Below, in pieces: positions 60,001 through 64,000 of a stretch of DNA of 64,000 nucleotides. Source of the stretch: Formicarius rufipectus. Taxonomy: Eukaryota > Chordata > Aves > Passeriformes > Formicariidae. The position numbers and the translations under genes were made by a program. Under the pieces are notes generated by a model that had not been told where the DNA came from, did no database searches, and saw nothing but the letters and a program-made list of their open reading frames with translations. The stretch is from NCBI GenBank assembly GCA_013399695.1, contig VXAU01001334.1, forward strand, positions 776,316 through 840,315. Direction: 5' to 3'. Each line of letters opens with the position of its first letter. Positions within the stretch are counted from its first letter, which is position 1.

Positions 60001-60712
60001 AAAGAGGATCAGGGAGCTTGTCAGTTTTTTCTGAACATGTGATGATTTTGGAGAAGTCTGGTAATGAGAGGTGTATGAGAATTAATTGCATAGAAGGCTC
60101 AAGATACCTTGCTGCAATAAATGTGGAGGGTTTCCTTTGGACTGTTGGGGTAAGGTTGTACCCTGATCTGCTCCTCAGTGCCCATGACTGAAATTTATGA
60201 TGCATGGTAGATGCCTTTAGGCAGAGAATGAGCAGTCAGCTTTTCATTAATTTGTAACAGAGAGACTGGTGGGAACGTTGTTCCATGCTGTGGGGAGCTT
60301 GTAGTGAATTCCTTCAATGTTAAGCAAGCTAAAAATAATTCTCTAGAAAATGTAAGCTTTAGCTAAGCCCTTTGTTTTCTGAACATACATTTGAACAGAG
60401 GTTAAAACTGCTATGAAAGTAAAAGAGCAACACATATCCTCCCTCCCTTTATTGTAACTTTGAAACTATTAAGATTTAAAATTGGACAGTAGAGTTTATA
60501 AATTATTGGGGAACTTGCCTAGATGCAATTTAAAGATTATATTAGAAAACTTTGTAACTATTTTTATGTCTCCTTTCTGTATGTTGATTCTGCAAGGGGA
60601 CTGGGGTGGAAGTCTTTGAGTTAGGTAAGCTGCTGAATCCAGCAGCTCCTAGTAGTCAGAGTGAAGGAAGAATTGCACACTAGATAAAACTAGTTTCCTT
60701 TGCTGCTGTTTA
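54086..60712. other. Non-coding stretch
   Basis: No supported gene or transposon. It holds an A/C tract at 55637-55665 and a purine/GC-raised patch at about 58205-58400 whose open runs on both strands lack features. Open runs elsewhere are of chance length. Confidence 0.4.
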
Positions 60713-63700
60713 GAGTCCTAAAGTTTCCAGAAGTTTTAGTTTCCACAGGAAAGAGAGCAAAGATAAGAACCACTGGTACAGCCCTCTAAAAACTGTGGTG
60801 GAATGGGTTGTGAAGGGAGAGTTGTCAGAATGGAGAGAGAGAACAGCTGTTGGAGGCAACAGAGATATTGTAGCTGAGGGGCCAAACACGGCTGAAGGAG
60901 ACTGGTTGGAAGGCAAAATGAAAGCTTTGAAAAAGCAGGCAGTGCTTGCATGCAAGGCATTTGGGCTATGCATGAATTTCTTGATCTGATCCCTACATAC
61001 TTTCAGGTACAGAGGGAACAAGAGGCAGCAAGCTGTCTGTATAGCCTGTAATAGTTCTGTGAAATTAGAATGTGTTTAAATTTTTTTAAGTAAATTTTTT
61101 AAATGTAGGTCTGTATGTTTCTTCCTTGCCTCAGGGAGCAAAGATGTTAAATCCTGGGTGAAACTACATAAGTGTGTTTCAGACACTGCACTTCCTTGAG
61201 GAGCAAATGGCCCGTGGTAAGGATGTTTAGGAGAAGAAACCTGTCCCCATAAAGGTCCCACCCTTCACTTGAGTGGGAGGGAGGTTCCTGAACTGGAACC
61301 ATTTCCTAAAGCTAAATTGTTACATTCCTTTTTTTGACAAGGGGAAAAAAAATTACTGGAGTATTAACATGCTGTTCTGCTCCCTGTCTATGTGGTAAAC
61401 AAATCATGAGGGCACTTGGTTGTGAAGATGGCTTTCTGTCCTCACTGAAAGGTCGTTCAAATTGTCCCACCTCTCCTGGCCAGAGGGGCTGGATCTGGCC
61501 AGTCACCAGCATACAGCCACCCTCTCTGGTCCTGCTGGATCTGTGTCATTGCACAGGTGGGAGCTCAGCCCTCCCTGTGGGATGGGGAAGGTGTTGCCAG
61601 CCTTGATTTCATTATTTGCACTTAAGGGGAAGAGTGTGGACATCTCACCTCTGGAACAGAGGTTTTTCTTATGGCCTTAAACACTGAACAATGGCAGACC
61701 TCTCTGTGGATCTCATCTTGATTTAAACATTTGAGTTTTTTATTTGTGTCGGGGGGCGTGGTGGATGTGAGACAGGAAATTGCTACAAGCTGACCTAGTA
61801 TCACTAATTTAACCTGGTATGTGTGTCCCTAAAAGGCAATGCACTAGGTGCAAGTATGCTGGTTTTAAACCAGTTTTAATTCACTAGTATAGTATCCTGG
61901 AGCAAAGTGTACTTTTAAAATTACTGAGGTAGCAGGTTGCGATTGATTTTGCAGTATAGTTTGTGTGACTGTGAATTTAGAAAAAAAGAAAATGAAAACA
62001 CTTGGTGGGAAGTTAAAGTGCTTAACTCATAAAATGAACTATACGCACATCAGACCATCTCAGCTAGGTGGATTTTTCCAGCTTTAGGTGTGTGAATAGA
62101 GCTACTTAGATGCATGAGGGTCTGGCAAACATAAATCCCTAACTTTTGGGGGGATAATAGGAATAACAAAGATGCATTTATCAGAAACCCTTTCTTGAAA
62201 TTCAAACAGGAAACAAATGGAAATCCTATTAACATTGTATTGAACCAGGAAAATATTCTTAATTCACCGATATTGTGTTGACTGAATAGAGAAATTTATT
62301 TGCTTTGTAAATGGGTAGAAATACTGAATTTAAAAGCTGTTTGGTACCATGTAATTACTTACCCAAAACACTTAAAGGTAGGAAGTCTGTACTTCATACT
62401 TTTCCTTGGACATTAATGTTTTACTTTAAGTAGTAGCAATTTATACAACCTATATTTACAATAAGCAATATAAACTATAAAGGACTAAAGGGTTTGGGTT
62501 TTTTTGTTCTTCCTCTTAAGGAGACTCTTTCATCTCTTTACTGCACAAAACTCATTTCTAGAGAGCTGTTTTTCTCAAAGAGCATCTATATGAAAAAGCA
62601 CTAGTAGAAGTTTAATATTTTCTTACACTTAAAGCGATAGCCTTAAATATCAGTTCCTACTGTTTATTACTTATGTTAATGGTGGCATAAAAGTCATACT
62701 TGACTGCTGCATAAAGAAAGCATAGCAAGATGCCATGAAAGTTTTTTTTTGTTTGTTTTGTAGGAATATTTAAAATTTATTTTGCCCCTGTGGTTTCCTG
62801 CACAACTTCCCTGTGCAAATCTCAAAGTTGTTGCTTTATCTGCTGAAAGCATTAGGCATAATTATTGTCTTATGCCTTGGACTTTTTTGTTATAATCTAG
62901 TCAAAAGCATCCCATTTGTTTTATACAGACATTAACATAAAGGGGATCTAAAGAGAAGGATTGTTGCTTCTCTTTACCTTTATGAGTAATTAAAGCATAT
63001 TCTCCCACCTCCACTGTATTTTTCCTTCCTATTGTATTTTCTTTTTAAAAAATAATTTTTCTAAAGATTTAGGCCATTTCCACTTTAGATAATCAGGACC
63101 AGAAATTGAAAAATATTAGTCCAAAGTTAAAGTTTAAAAGAAGTTTTGAACAAAGTTGTCCTACATACAGACAGAAAAATGGGATTTGCATCCCTATCAG
63201 GCTAAGAGAAGATTTGCAAATAAATGGAGGTTTTTCATAAAGCTGAAAGGAAATATAATGGAATTTTTGTCAGTGTCTGGACTGTTGGTGTGGAGGTGAG
63301 GAGTTCTTTGGCCACAGGTTCTTTAGTACTGCAATTAACATTTTATCTGTCTGAAAGGTATTTTTGTCTTCATCTCCAGCCACATATTTGCTGTCACGAA
63401 GGTCTTTAGCTTCTCTTTTTCGTGTTGGATCACTGTTCAGGTGTGAAGATCCAGAATAGCATCTGGGTTAATTTGCAAACAGCACCAGTTGGGTTGTTCA
63501 TTGTTTTCACTCTTTAGCAGTTTCTTGCCTCAGCAGTTCAGTTCTTTGAATGTGAGAAGACATTAAACAAAACTCTAAAAAGTTCTCAATAAGCAGGACT
63601 TTGCCATTCAACCAGACTATGGTGTGGGAATAAAGTATTTGACTAAGAAGGGCAGACCAGAGTAATAGGTTTCCCTGATTAGGCTTTTAAAACCACATAT

Positions 63701-63791
63701 AACTATTTTTGGAGCTTGACTGTAGTGTAATCACAGACACATTGTATTACTTAGAAAAAAATAACGATGATTAGAGAAAATGAAGCAGCAT
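60713..63791. other. Non-coding stretch
   Basis: A purine-rich patch at 60713-60990 has open frames on both strands; purine-rich DNA gives few stops, so I do not call a gene. A let-7-like word at 61925 has no hairpin partner. The rest is AT-rich with nothing recognised. Confidence 0.4.
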
Positions 63792-63945
63792 TCAGTGCTT
63801 CACCACCCTCCCAGTAAAGAATTTCTTCCTTATGTCAAATCTGAACTTTTCCCCTTTTAGTTTAAAACTGTTTCCTTGCCCTATTATTATGTGCCTGTGT
63901 AAAAAGTCATTCTCCCTCCTATTTCTAAGTTCTGAAGTTTCCGTA
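63792..63945 (-). mobile_element. CR1 LINE fragment
   Basis: The plus strand reads CAGTGCTTCACCACCCTC, then AGTAAAGAATTTCTTCCTTATGT and TAGTTTAAAACTGTTTCC. This matches the reverse complement of the avian CR1 3' region just inside the part covered by the first copy. Only about 150 bases are clear and it is more diverged than the copy at 40155. Its end toward the window edge is blurred. Confidence 0.85.
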
Positions 63946-64000
63946 AGTTCTGAAAGACTGCAAAGACACAGTACTCAGAAGACAAAGAAAGGATGGGTAC

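Noticed and set aside
60713..60987. 91-codon open frame, charged and protein-like, with a 103-codon frame on the opposite strand
   Set aside because: The DNA is purine-rich on the plus strand, which lowers stop density and yields Lys/Glu/Arg-rich translations by itself.
61925..61940. let-7-like word TGAGGTAGCAGGTTG
   Set aside because: One mismatch to let-7, but neither flank has the complementary arm needed for a precursor hairpin.
1..64000. Search for CRISPR arrays, tRNA or rRNA genes, operons, phage or endogenous viral genes, telomeric arrays
   Set aside because: None seen by eye. The window has the texture of vertebrate intronic and intergenic DNA.

Overview
The window looks like a stretch of bird nuclear genome. 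The best evidence is a roughly 760-bp CR1 LINE copy at 40155-40912 and a second CR1 fragment near the right edge, both close to the avian CR1 3' region as I know it. The rest fits too: AT-rich, CpG-poor DNA with no dense coding, very few repeats, and one sharp CpG island. Nothing points to a prokaryote, plasmid or virus. The species cannot be named from the sequence.

Layout. From 1 to about 20.6 kb the DNA is non-coding, AT-rich and mostly unique. It holds two good AATAAA polyadenylation sites (about 5.8 and 6.5 kb), a splice-bounded 335-bp segment with no open frame (10.7-11.05 kb), a small splice-bounded open segment (8.2 kb), and several T/G-rich or A/C-rich simple tracts. From about 20.69 to 21.86 kb lies the one clear regulatory locus: a CpG island with a GC box, no TATA box seen, and a 311-base assembly gap (21309-21619). 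A strong plus-strand splice donor at 21265/21266 suggests a largely untranslated first exon of a gene running right. A strong minus-strand donor at 21729/21728 suggests a possible divergent transcript. At the island's left edge is a 66-codon ATG frame with a hydrophobic N-terminus and basic processing-like sites.

From about 21.9 kb to the right end I see no confident coding exon. If the island's exon is real, this is at least 42 kb of first intron or intergenic DNA. It holds the CR1 copies, simple tracts, compact inverted repeats, candidate conserved non-coding blocks and a few protein-like open segments with splice signals (42.7, 47.2, 47.8, 48.2 and 53.9 kb). None of these matches a family I recognise.

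The island would drive the locus, and the flanks would hold long introns, UTRs and enhancers. I could not name the gene. Most open frames here are no longer than expected by chance in 64 kb of AT-rich DNA, so the exon candidates rest on splice signals and codon choice and carry low confidence.
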